In this document: positions 10,031 through 20,455 of the stretch, piece after piece
Position numbering within the stretch: position 1 is the first letter of the stretch
Layout: each line of letters begins with the position of its first letter
From: Haliotis asinina
Taxonomy: Eukaryota > Mollusca > Gastropoda > Lepetellida > Haliotidae
DNA length: 64,000 nucleotides
Reading direction: 5' to 3'
Assembly (NCBI RefSeq): GCF_037392515.1
Contig: NC_090281.1
Span: forward strand, 46,104,645 to 46,168,644
Translations under genes and position numbers: made by a program
Notes under the pieces: model-generated
Told to the model about the DNA's origin: nothing
What the model saw: the letters and a program-made list of their open reading frames with translations, nothing else
The model's database searches: none

Positions 10031-11000
10031 TTGCTCACCCACCTGTGTTACTACGGGTATTTTCAGCGACTGAAGAGCGTAGAGGGGATACGCCATACAA
10101 TACCGGATTCTCAAGCCGTTCTTGGCAGCTGCATTGCCCATTTCCAACAACCACTACCTGCCCAAATTAACATGAGTATGAAGTGGCCTCACCACGTCAA
10201 ACTGCGAGTCTCAAAAGTCCTGATACAGGAAATTGTGTTTCTTCGCAGAGTTTTCTGAGATTTATCAGTAGGAATGTCCTTATTTAGATGCACAGTAACA
10301 TCTGAAACTCATCGGTCAGCATGTTATTAGCATTGTATTTCATTAAAGTAAGGACAGGCTTTTCACACTCAAAAGTTTCGATACACTACATCAGAATAAA
10401 CATGCTCCCTAAGAGGGTAGTTTTACCTCTTCAAACACAACCAGTCCCCACTGACGCGCAGAAGACATGAGGTCTTGCCAAAATCGATGAAAGAATAATA
10501 CGATTAGTTGTCTATAATACAAAACTGTAGCATTAACAAATGTTACTCTCTATAGAGTAAGAGTGCTTCCATCAACGGTCATGTTATTCCTCTAGAGGTC
10601 CTTCACAAACTATCATGGTTGTATTTGACCAGAATTTTATTCGGACGATCATTTTCAAGCATTTGACCTAGTGTAATGACTCTGCTGCTGACTATCAACA
10701 ACTAGACTGTCTTGTCCATACTCATTTTTACAGGACACAATCGCAGCGGGAGTATTTATATTCTCAGGCTTTAAAAAGTAAAAACACAAAAGGAACGGCC
10801 CTCACCTCATCAGTTGGCAGTGCTTTGTCTCCATAGGTAATGAAATTGTAAGCGCCCCCATTTTTCTTGGCGTATGTATTATTAGAGGACCTGGGAGAAG
10901 TAAAGTGATTGAGAAGCACAGCTTCCTTTATGGAAAAGATGACTCTTTTTCTCAGGGTGTCGATTTCTGTCAGAATACATTAACCGAAACCATGGATTTG

Positions 11001-12527
11001 AATCTCTATGTTGACATAGTATGACCTGTGTGAGACCTACATAAAAGCAGAACGAGTAGAATTTGGTGAGAACCCACTGCGCTCTTTCAGAACCGATCGC
11101 GAGTAGAAATTTACTGCAAACGTCTTAAGAACAATTCATTTGGTTTCGAGAATATTTCCACGGGATACCAAAGTAACTAAGAACATAATGCGGTCGAGTT
11201 TAGTCTGTCTGCGAACGGAACTGACCTGGCGGAAACTGTGTACAAACGTATTCCAACTGATGTCCAACTGTAACCATCCCAAATCAAATTTTCATTACAC
11301 CTGACAGCGTCTTATTAACACATTTTGGAAACAGGCGAAAACACTTCAGTGTAATATCAGAGAACGTCAGAGAATGTTCCAGATTGTATACGCATACAAC
11401 GCGGCCATCAAATCCCAACGTCTAGATTAGCTGAGTGAGTGAGTGAGTGAGTGAAGCGTTTTGACAATTAGTGTAGGTTCGATTCCCCAAAAATGTTAGT
11501 TTTAAAGCCATTCTCAATGATTCTCACGTTTAGTGAAGTCCTACATTATTGTCCTCATTTTGTGCAGTTGATTCAGTCTACTGAATATGCCCTTCCCTGA
11601 CACAAGACACAAAAAAGGTCATTAAAACATCGGAATTTCACAAGAATATTTTTAAATTTTAAGGGAATAAATCGGAATTTGATACAGTTATATAAAACAT
11701 ATATTGATCTCCATGTTCTATTGTCAGCAAACAGATCTTAATACACGCATAGGTAATGTACGATTATTCCAAACCAGATTTAATCACAAGACACCATGAC
11801 TTGTATCTACGTGACAACTGATTCAGCAAAAGTACGTGTAGCTGAAAATGTAGCCAAGAGGTATTCTAAACATTGGTTAGTAAATATAACATGTTGTCAT
11901 CTGGAAAAAATAGCTGACTAGGAGCAAGAATTATCTCTGAAATGTCGTATGAAGAATAAAAAAGAAGTAATGTTATCAATAAAACGTGTCATGTGTTTAA
12001 AGTTATATTGCTGGCTTTTTTAACTGGGAGTATATCATATGTACTATGTAAATCACCTAGGTGTCAATATCGTGGTTTCAAATGCATTTTCTTTTAACGT
12101 CAAATTCATCCATATCGAGAGATTTAATTCATTCAAAATGCATGATCCTACTTTCTCTTTCTAGGATACATGTCGCATCACAACACATCTCTAGAACTAG
12201 TTTGCACAAGGAAAGGATGAACAAACCCACCACTGAACATGATGGGTGAAAACAATTCAGTGTCCACCATAGCACCATATCCTGATGATGACATGCATAC
12301 AGTGTTAGATGTGGTTTGGGTGTTCCAGTGCTGTAGTGGTCGATGTAATTGTGTCGTAATTAGTGGTGGCTGTGTTGCGTCCCATGTTGTGTCGGTGGCT
12401 GTGGTGTCTATATGTAGTGGTGCATGTGGTGGTGGTGCCCCATGCATTAGTGAATGTTGTGGTGTACTCATGTAATGCCGGTGGTGGTGCGCCATGTATT
12501 CGTGAATGTGATGGCGGTGTCCGATGT
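11001..12527. other. Non-coding stretch
   Basis: No supported gene. Contains a short GAGT tandem run near 11432-11452, the inverted form of the local SINE tail. The GT-rich, CAC/GTG-repeated sequence at 12240-12535 opens a 124-codon His/Thr-rich frame on the minus strand that I treat as low-complexity. Confidence 0.35.
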
Positions 12528-12963
12528 TGAGATGATTTCTCCCTTTAAACAAAATGTAAACCAGACATAGTGAAATAATTTTACCTTGCCAACTAAAAAT
12601 TTAAGTCTTAGAATTTTATTCAACTTAGGATAAAAGTTGTTTATTCAAATCGTTATTACTCGTTTGTATTCCAAGGGGGTAAGCCCAGCAGTTAGAACAG
12701 TGAAACAAGAGCACACGCGGTACGTGATGAGCGTTAACTTTGACCAACCGAACTTCTTCTCGGTGTTTTATTTAATGTGCATACCACCTTGTAATACAAG
12801 CAATGAAAGTGATTTGAAATTATGATCGTTTGTTAAACAACTTTCATCCTAAGTTGAATAAATTTCTGAGAATTAAATGTTCAGTTGGCAAGGTAGAATT
12901 ATACAAAAAGCAATCTTCATTTTACTTTATTCGATTTACTTTTTTGTTTAAAGAGAGATTCAT
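12528..12963. repeat. Fold-back element with long inverted arms
   Basis: The left arm (about 12528-12650) is the reverse complement of the right arm (about 12832-12963). Shared blocks include TTGCCAACT/AGTTGGCAA, CAACTTAGGAT/ATCCTAAGTTG and TTTAAACAAAA/TTTTGTTTAAA. The arms have diverged and about 180 bp lies between them. It is probably a non-autonomous inverted-repeat transposon. No transposase is visible. Confidence 0.6.
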
Positions 12964-13424
12964 CGGTACGTTTTCACGGCAAACAGACTGTAATCGCAGA
13001 ATAACACGAGTGAGTCACGAATGCGATGAGCAGTGATAAGCACATCACAGTTTACAACATTCCCACCCATGGACGACAGTTTGTTTTACTTCATTTGTAT
13101 TGAATGATTCATACACCTATGTCTCTTTGGGTTTTACTTGTAATTTTAAATTTACAATGCGTCATACCTGTATTGCATTAGCCGTTAATTATGTTATAAT
13201 TATATTCTCTTACATAAATAAGTCTGTAATCAATGAAAAAAACTTGTTTCGTTTTGTTTCAATAAAGAATATTACCAGGTCTTACCTGGCTCACGCTAAA
13301 TCAGAAAACATGTCACACTCATTCTCTCATCGTATACAGCAATTTAGATATAGATGGGAAAGGTTGATACAGGTTTCTGCATGTAAACGGAGTGGTAGTG
13401 TACCCTAGTTGTTCAAGTAAATGC

Positions 13425-13500
13425 TATGCCTCAAGCCCACTTTTGTGGCCCGTCAATGGAATGTTGCCAAAGCGGCATAAAACCACACTTACTCGTTGTT
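13425..13500 (+). repeat. SINE tail fragment
   Basis: Carries GGAATGTTGCCAAAGCGGCATAAAACC followed by ACACTTACTCG, the 3' part of the tRNA-derived SINE without its head. Confidence 0.55.
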
Positions 13501-13559
13501 GTTAAACCAATCTACATACGCGAGAAATGAGATTCCTGTTGCTTATGCATGACTCATTT

Positions 13560-14040
13560 CTTTCAGACGCAGGAACCCTGGCAAATTCTGGATTTGGTGT
13601 TGTGTCCCTCTGACTTTCCGAGGGACCGATGGGATGAGCTTTTGTTTCATGGTGGCTCCATAGTACGTCCGCTCTCCGCGTAGCCCCCCGCCGACTGTAC
13701 ATGGAGTAGGTTCGGCGCTACGGCCTGATTGTACAGTCAGGATGGTTGTTACAGCAACCCAGCTAGTTTAGGGTTGGCACACTCTGTGGCCCCAGTCTTT
13801 TCAGCATCCCCCGTAGGCCCAATGCTGACTGCACTTGACTGGTGGATTTAGGTGGTAGTGTAGATAGGGCCCCCTTCGTGCATGCCCTGTACAATGCTAT
13901 CTATAGATGGCATAACTTATTGTTTACCCACCACTCCGTTCTTCAGTAGGTAGTTCGAGACAAAGCAAGTCCCGGATGGTCACTTTGAGGGTCAGTGTAC
14001 TGGCCGTCTGCGCGGCCACCTGCTGGTAAACATTCAATAT
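13560..14040. repeat. GC-richer block, possibly a retrotransposon 5' end
   Basis: This block is richer in G+C than its surroundings and has no coding frame. Phrases such as GGATTTAGGTGGTAGTGTAG and CCGTCTGCGCGGCCACCTGCTGG are reminiscent of the LINE 5' leader style at 18.05-18.85 kb. Family not established. Confidence 0.3.
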
Positions 14041-14104
14041 TTCAGTTTATAATTTAGATTAAATTTTGTTTTTCACGTCCCACATATTTATTTGGCATTT
14101 AAAT

Positions 14105-14280
14105 CTATGGGGATCGTCGAATAACCGAATGGTTAAAGGGTTCGCTCATGACGCTCCAAACAAACCCTAATGCAATTCCCCATATGGGAATGATGTGTGG
14201 AGCCTATATTTGTTGTTTCTCACCGTGATATAGCTGGTATATTGCTAAAAGCAGTGTAAAAACAAAACTCGTGCAGTCTT
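14105..14280 (+). repeat. Diverged tRNA-derived SINE
   Basis: A tRNA-like head (CGAATAACCGAATGGTTAAAG), a decayed B box, CCCCATATGGGAATGATGTGT, then the tail GTGATATAGCTGGTATATTGC and AGCAGTGTAAAA. It is the same family as the copies at 8570 and 46717. Confidence 0.65.
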
Positions 14281-17228
14281 AATATGTGTGGGAAGTATAA
14301 ATGATGTAAAATACTATTTACTTTTTGTAGAACCGTCGCCCACGGAAGCAATTGTGCTTTTTCAAACGACCTTTTAAAGAACTTTCATGTTTCAGCTCTT
14401 TTATCATGGAGTCATATAATTTGCATTAATACACACAGTACCAATGATATAAAATATGTTTACCTTTATTATCAGGAGCGTAGATGCCATCATCTTGGGG
14501 GCGGAAATGGACCCTGAAGTCCCCCAGAGGCAGGACGACTGCGAAGAAGACATTCCATGGACAGAAGCGGATCAAGGATTCTTCTGGAGCAGGATGTGGA
14601 TGTGGATGTGGATGTTTTACTGTTCGTACATTTTGTGACAATGTACTATGCGTGTCTACTACTGTAAACCCTCCAGTAGAATAGGTAGCCTTGCATACGT
14701 TGAGGGAACACGGTTCAAGAGTGATTTTATTATCGCTGGTTTTACGTGTCGGGCTTCAGTTACCTTTGACCGTCTTCAAATCTCAAATTTGAAGAAGGTC
14801 AGTTTACACACACATTCTGCGGCAACAATGTTGGTGTTTATGTTCGAGGATTTGGTACTGTTCCATGTTGGGAATGATGACATTTAAAACATTATCCGCA
14901 CAGCTGGTCCAGTTGTACTTGTTTGTTTTGCTGTTTTGTTTTTGAAAGTTGTGAACTCAAGAAGAGCTGGTTTTGTCCATGGAAATCGGATGTGCCCGAC
15001 TTTATCGCCGTGCAAAAGTGTTTGTTTTTGCCACACGCTGCTAAGCAGTGCCAACACAGAAACACATCACGAAACAAATCCAACATTAAAACAAAAATGC
15101 ATCAGTACACGTGCGTATTATAATATCTGCAAACCAGAACTTATAATATAAAAGCCTATCAACATTACCAGATCACATCGCACAGACGTTTAGTTCAATG
15201 TATGTACCAAAAAAATCCAGTGATGTCTGTAGATGAGACAAGACATTAAATGAAAAGCTCCCACCAACATCCAACGGTCTAGAATATCACATTGAGAAAC
15301 TACCAAGCGCCTGTTTAGAAACAGTATCTGCAACCATTCATATTCCTTCACCAGTTGACCATGGTTGGAGCATTTGTGATGGTCAGCGTATCCTTTTTCT
15401 GGTGTTCTGATGTCGAGAGATTCTGCTCCCCGTGGATTGGTTGAACTGACATAGAGTAAATGCAATAAAGTCAGCATGCCATCAGAGAGATCTATGTCAA
15501 TGCAGATGAACTGATTTATTGTGCACAGAGACATGTCTTTTTGTATGGCAGGTGATTATTGCCCGAACAGCTTTGACTTCTAGATGACACATGATATGAA
15601 AGAAAGCGAAGAGGAGAGTTAATTGTAAGCTTCTGAATGTATCAAAAGTGAAAAAGAGTTATCTGACATACCATTTGAATAGCCACAACAGGGAAGAAGT
15701 TATCATTTCTCAATAGTTTTCTAATACTTTGGATAATGTTATTTCATCAAGTATTTTAGGAATGTGAAGCTTTTATTAACCATAACACTGAAGTCAAAGT
15801 GAAAGTGATCAGATTGATAGCAGTAAAACTATTCATGATTAACTTTGAGAATGTTGTCGGGCAGTTTTTTTCTATACTATGTTTAAAATGTGACACCAAA
15901 TGAATTGTTTGTTTTATATATCTGTACAAAATCAGTTCTCTGTTATGTATAAGTAGTAAAACTACAATGGTGGCCATCTTGGCAGCCATTTTGAATACTG
16001 GAGAATATAAAATAATTCCATATAACATTCTGTCACTCTAGAAGTAAACAGGAACAAAAACAATTAATTCTAGTTACACGAATAATGTAAACTTTCAATA
16101 AATAAATGACAACCACATATTTCCATGAAAAGTCGGAGAATCGCTAAAATCCTCTGTCTCAAAGCATAAGCTGTATCACATTATATTACCACGACATGAC
16201 CACACAAAATTACTTGTTTTGTGCCCAAACCCAAAAATTGCGGTCATTTTGATTATTTTTAATAGCAAAAAATATGCCAAAAAATTATTCATCCTTTAGC
16301 AATACACAAGTCAAAATGAAAGTGATCAGATTTATAGTAGTAAAACTATTCATGACTAACACCCACCACATAAAATGGCCTGTGAAAAAAACTGATACCA
16401 CAATCTGAGAGTATTACAGGACTTTTCATGAGCCCAAGACATCACACTAAGCGAAAATAGCGTCAAACCAAATCAGTACTGGGGAGGTTACGGCATCAGA
16501 TTTTTCAGCTGCCTCCTCCTGGACTATATGCTCTTTTACCGGTGTCAAGCAAGTGTGAAAACCGGCAGCATTGAACACACAACTGCAACAACAAACTTTT
16601 GTAGCATTGAAGTAGAAATAGGAGGAAGGTAGGTGTTCAATAAAATAAAGAAGTTGTCATCCATAATGTGCCTTCCCTTTCTTATTATTCATCAATCAAA
16701 TTGACAATCAAGCAGACTTCATTTTAGTTTCTACCATATGGCAGAAAATGCAACAGTGAAACAGGTAACAAATGTTTACAGCCAGAACCGAGAACAATAA
16801 CAATGTATAATTAACTTGTTATTTAGCGTTGTACTCAACCGGATTTAATCAGTCAGTCGGGACACAAAAATTTAGCACGTGCAGTTCTAAAATAGAACAG
16901 ATATTTTCTTAATGATAACAAGAAACATGCAGGATTTCAAATCTGAAATGGACATACACGCTCCGTTACCCTTACGTCACATAAGGTCGTTTGTGACGTC
17001 ATAAATAACTGATGACCTCATCCCCAATCTTTCGCGAAAAAAAGAAGTCACATGAAGTTACTTTATTACGAAACGTACATTTCAGAAGTAAAATGAATAC
17101 CATAAACTTTCATAAAATGAAATAAGTATCGAATTCTTTGCACCCTCATCACATGATTAACACATTAGTTCTATGTCGGAAAGAGCAGAGCTGTAAGACG
17201 ACCGGGAAGCATTGTACTTCTGGCAAAT
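14281..17228. other. Long non-coding stretch
   Basis: AT-rich. I see two related segments of about 60 bp at 15790-15840 and 16312-16362 (AAGTGATCAGATT, GTAAAACTATTCATGA). At about 16530-16560 there is a phrase matching intron 1 of the intact glycosidase gene (CTTTTACCGGTGTCAA). A minus-strand frame at 14470-14600 (FCPWNVFFAVVLPLGD) is protein-like but not recognised. No gene I can support. Confidence 0.35.
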
Positions 17229-17516
17229 CTAGGAACTCGGTAGCCCCCAGACAGAAAAGTGGAACAATCCTCCACTAGCAAACATCCAGATACTTGCTCT
17301 GATCCCATCATGATTGTTACGTAGGTACTGCTGATCTTCGTTGAATTCAAGCACAAAATAGGTTTCGTACACCTTTAACGTCAGATGCTCAAAGTTTGAT
17401 TGGTGATAAGCGTGGTTACTGGACAGATGATGCATGTTGGCATTGTGTGACACGTCAGGACGGTCTTTCGTCGTTTGTCCCATAAACATTTCTTCAAAAA
17501 AGGCGATCCTTACCAA
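17229..17516 (-). CDS. Unrecognised small frame or exon
   Basis: A 95-codon frame whose composition is protein-like rather than low-complexity (FEHLTLKVYETYFVLEFNED, IWMFASGGLFHFSVWG). It lies inside sequence that separates two blocks homologous to the 5' part of the intact glycosidase gene. It therefore sits in an insertion of roughly 0.95 kb present only in the left copy. No family recognised. It may be an exon of an unrelated gene or a chance frame. Confidence 0.2.
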   Translation of the reverse strand: MVRIAFFEEMFMGQTTKDRPDVSHNANMHHLSSNHAYHQSNFEHLTLKVYETYFVLEFNEDQQYLRNNHDGIRASIWMFASGGLFHFSVWGLPSS

Positions 17517-17740
17517 TCCCCGAGTAGTATACTTACATCAAGCTGAGACGTACACGAGACACGTGTTTGGCAGGGATGTTATGTAAGTTTATATATTTAA
17601 AGATATGCATGTATGCGTGCGTGTGTGAGAGACAGTGAGAGATATATTGTACGGAAACAGCTCAGAGCCTATTTTCCGTATGTCACCTCACTTCATGATC
17701 TGTGGGAACATTTGAACACACGCACCCTTCATTATCGTCT
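17517..17740. repeat. Block shared with intron 1 of the intact glycosidase gene
   Basis: Aligns with 39995-40215: ACCAATCCCCGAG, GTGTTTGGCAGGGATGTTAT, ATGCATGTATGCGT, then GTCACCTCA and TTCATGA. It shows that the left duplication once reached the 5' part of the gene; exon 1 is missing here. Confidence 0.7.
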
Positions 17741-17744
17741 TTTT

Positions 17745-17936
17745 GCCGTATAGGATAAGAATACCGTGACCTTGAACATCGCTACCGTATAGGATAAACT
17801 TAACGTGACCTTGAACAACGCTGCCGTATAGGATAAGCGTACCGTGGCCTTGAACATCGCTACCGTATAGGATAAACTTAACGTGACCTTGAACAACGCT
17901 GCCGTAAAGGATAAACTTACCGTGACCTTGAACAAC
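17745..17936. repeat. 39-bp minisatellite, about five units
   Basis: Five units built on GCCGTATAGGATAAACTTA followed by CGTGACCTTGAACAACGCT. A related shorter array is at 41175-41300, upstream of the intact glycosidase gene. Both arrays are followed by the same flank (CTGAACTTGGAG, GTCAACCTTCTGC). Confidence 0.85.
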
Positions 17937-19229
17937 GTTTATGAACAATCCCCTGAACTTGGAGTCGTCAACCTTCTGCGGCTAGGACTTAAGCTTAGGA
18001 ACATGTTAACTTGGTTCTCTGGTAGTGTCTTTTCAATACTTACTTTATTGTACCAATTCCGTTTAATAAGATTGCATTTAGGCGGCAGTGTAGTAGGCAT
18101 GAGCTTGATAACTTACTGCATCCCATGGGGAAATATCCCTGGGCGGCCTGTCCATGTTTTTACTCCGTCCCCGACACCTTAGAAGTACTACCATGTGTCA
18201 TACTGTATGCAACACAACAAATTACCCTTTTTAGATCTATGTCGAACTTAGCACAAGCAAAATAAAGTGCGCATTAAAACATCTTCCATTAATGTTATGC
18301 CATACTCTTCAGTCTTTGACAATAATGGCATGAGTGAAGGCGAAGTATGTTGTTTAAATGTTTCTGCAATATAATCCAGGAAGCACTTTACTAGAACATT
18401 TTGAAGGTTCTGTTTAATAGAAGAAATTAGTCCAACAGCACATAGATTTCAAGATTTCAACATAGATTTAAGATAATGCTATTGTGAGTGGAACACATCC
18501 ACCAGCTGTCGTTTCTGGTTGTTTTAACCATTGCATAACCACTATGGAACACATTTATGTTGCGTAATGTTGTTCTAAGCACCCGTGGCGAGCCACATCC
18601 TCGTGGGCGTGGGGGGTGGGGGTATGGGGGTTGGGTAACGCCAAGAGCTCGCCAAAACCTCCGTAGTGGACCCGGGGGCATATTTGGTCCGCCAACCTGT
18701 TGACCGTGGGTTGCCGCCCTGTGTCGGTGGAGGAGTGGATCCTGGTGGTTGAGGGCAATAGGAGCCTGAAACCGTGTTCCTGTTGCTCAACACACCACTT
18801 TGGCCCTGACTTCACCTAGACGGGAGGTAGAATTGGCCCGATTCTATCAATCGGCTGGTCACGTCATGCCATGTGCATAGACAACTTTTATTTGGAATCG
18901 TCACAGCATGGAAATGTTGATTAAAGATTGTGACAACTTTATTAATTAGAACTTATATTTTGCCTAGAGTCTTGTGCCAGAAGGCGGTGGCTCATGGGCC
19001 AATCTGGTGATATAGACCTCTGAATTCTAAGTTTCTTAGGAAGAATGTCATGGGCCGGACCAGCCTGATATTTTTTCTTTTTGATTTCTTAGCTATATTT
19101 ATGTCTTTATTTCTGGAGTATAGCATCTGTGTAGCTCTGATCTTGCAGTTTGGTTTCCACTGCAAGATCGTCCTTGTTGACACTCGATGGCGGGTGGAGA
19201 TCAGGGTTGCTGAACATCATTCTAATACC

Positions 19230-20449
19230 ATGGCTAAACGCATTCCCCCTGGTTCAAATACGAATAAACAGAGACATCTTTCAACATCCTCTGATGCTGA
19301 AGTCCCTTCAGCAGTAGTGGATTCATGGCCAAGATTCTTGGTCACTGAAACAGCAGATGGAAGCCCATTGAAATTAAACCCCTTTGCTATATCTATGGGT
19401 ATCAAAGGCATATGTGGAGAGGTAGCCAACGTTACACGCCTGCGTTCTGACTCACTTCTTCTTGAATGTGGCCGGAGGCAGCAATCTGTAAACTTGCTAG
19501 CATTACAAAACTTTGTTGGGTTGCTGTCTCTGAGCACAGGACATTGAACTCTTGCAGAGGTATTGTTCGTGACCAGTCTCGTTGTCTGGTGTACATGACA
19601 GAAGAAGAAATTGTTGATGCATTAAAACACCAAGGAGTAACTGTTGTTAAACGGTTTACCAGGAAGAAGGATGCAGATATCATTAAAACTAATACTTACA
19701 TGTTTACGTTTGGACTGTCTTCTCTCCCAAAAGCCATCAAAGCTGGTTACTTTAACATCTCAGTTGATGTATACATCGCAAATCCGCTGCGATGTTTTAA
19801 GTGCCAAACGTTTGGACACGGTGCGAGGTCATGCACTCGTAAAGTAGCATGCTCCCGTTGCAGTGGGTCTCATGACAACACTCACTGCACAAAAGACATC
19901 AGATGTGCTAATTGTAACGGTGAGCACATGTCATCGTCAAAATCATGTCCAAATTTTGAACTCGAATCACGGATTCTTAAAGTCAAAATCAATAACAACA
20001 TCTCCTACCAAGACGCCAAAAAGATGATACCCGCAGAGTCTCAGATTACTACACTTCGAACATATTCAGCCACTGTTTCTTCCCCTGTTCATCCTCTTGT
20101 AACCAAAGTTTCAACTTCATGCCAGACAGACATATCTTGGGTAAAGGACAAACAAATTACAGTCAATGAATTCACTCAGTCCTATCAAAATGAGCTAAGA
20201 TCGTCGACATCTGCCTCACAGACTGAACTAGAACCAGAGACACAATCTAATCCAGGAAAGGTGAGTCAGTTGTCAAATAAAGAAAGGAAACAGCTGCGAA
20301 GGACAAAGGCTTTCCAGCATTTAGAGGTACCGTCACCATCAACAACATCAGTGACGGTTCATAATCCGTTTGGACGTCTTGATATGGAGGTCACTCCTTC
20401 ACAGCCAGAACGAGGGAGTAGACGTTCCTCGCGTTCAATACCCGGTTGA
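19230..20449 (+). pseudogene. LINE ORF1 (gag-like zinc-knuckle protein), frameshifted
   Basis: Starts at the ATG at 19230 (MAKRIPPGSN). The frame is interrupted near 19500-19545, where a single frameshift separates the N-terminal part (ends near LQNFVG) from the rest (VAVSEHRTLNSCRG onward). The middle holds an RRM-like region and then three cysteine knuckles: RCFKCQTFGHGARSC, CSRCSGSHDNTHC, and CANCNGEHMSSSKSC. The C-terminus is Ser/Thr/Gln-rich. In this class ORF1 protein binds the element's RNA. It ends six bases before the ORF2 start. Confidence 0.8.
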
Positions 20450-20455
20450 ACCACC

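Larger units (their letters stand above)
4758..10890 (-). pseudogene. Glycosidase-like gene, decayed copy A
   Basis: Remains of the gene that is intact at 26256-40418. Recognisable exons (minus strand, numbered as in the intact copy): 8 (10806-10890), 9 (10428-10487), 10 (10043-10219), 11 (8882-9016), 12 (7922-8030), 14 (7324-7470) and 16 (4758-4962). Damage is plain. Exons 13 and 15 are absent because their surroundings are deleted. The acceptor AG of exon 9 has become AT and that of exon 11 CG. Exon 11 is 135 instead of 139 nt, a frameshift. Exon 10 carries a TGA (DF-stop-DSQF) and a TAG (GR-stop-WLLE). Exon 16 has in-frame losses of seven codons. Exons 1-7 are not recognisable in 11-18 kb. 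Exons 8, 12 and 14 are still well preserved, so the decay is not ancient. Confidence 0.9.
4240..11000. repeat. Segmental duplication, left copy (A)
   Basis: This stretch is collinear with 25905-33685: the same last exon of the glycosidase, the same antisense GPCR, and the same interspersed repeat and SINE at matching sites. The same glycosidase exons 14, 12, 11, 10, 9 and 8 follow in the same order. Relative to copy B it lacks about 0.55 kb around B 28763-29328 and about 0.6 kb around B 29812-30405. Each of those B segments contains one glycosidase exon. Confidence 0.9.

Noticed and set aside
12178-12552. 124-codon His/Thr-rich minus-strand frame
   Set aside because: Low-complexity GTG/CAC-rich sequence, no domain, no clear splice context.
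14426-14684. Overlapping frames on both strands including FCPWNVFFAVVLPLGD
   Set aside because: Protein-like in part and near possible splice sites, but no family recognised and no partner exon found.
15190-15534. 114-codon minus-strand frame
   Set aside because: No recognisable motif or neighbouring exons, likely chance.
17688-17948. Minus-strand frame with VVQGHVKFILYGS repeats
   Set aside because: A 39-bp unit (13 codons) naturally gives a periodic open frame; no other sign of a gene.
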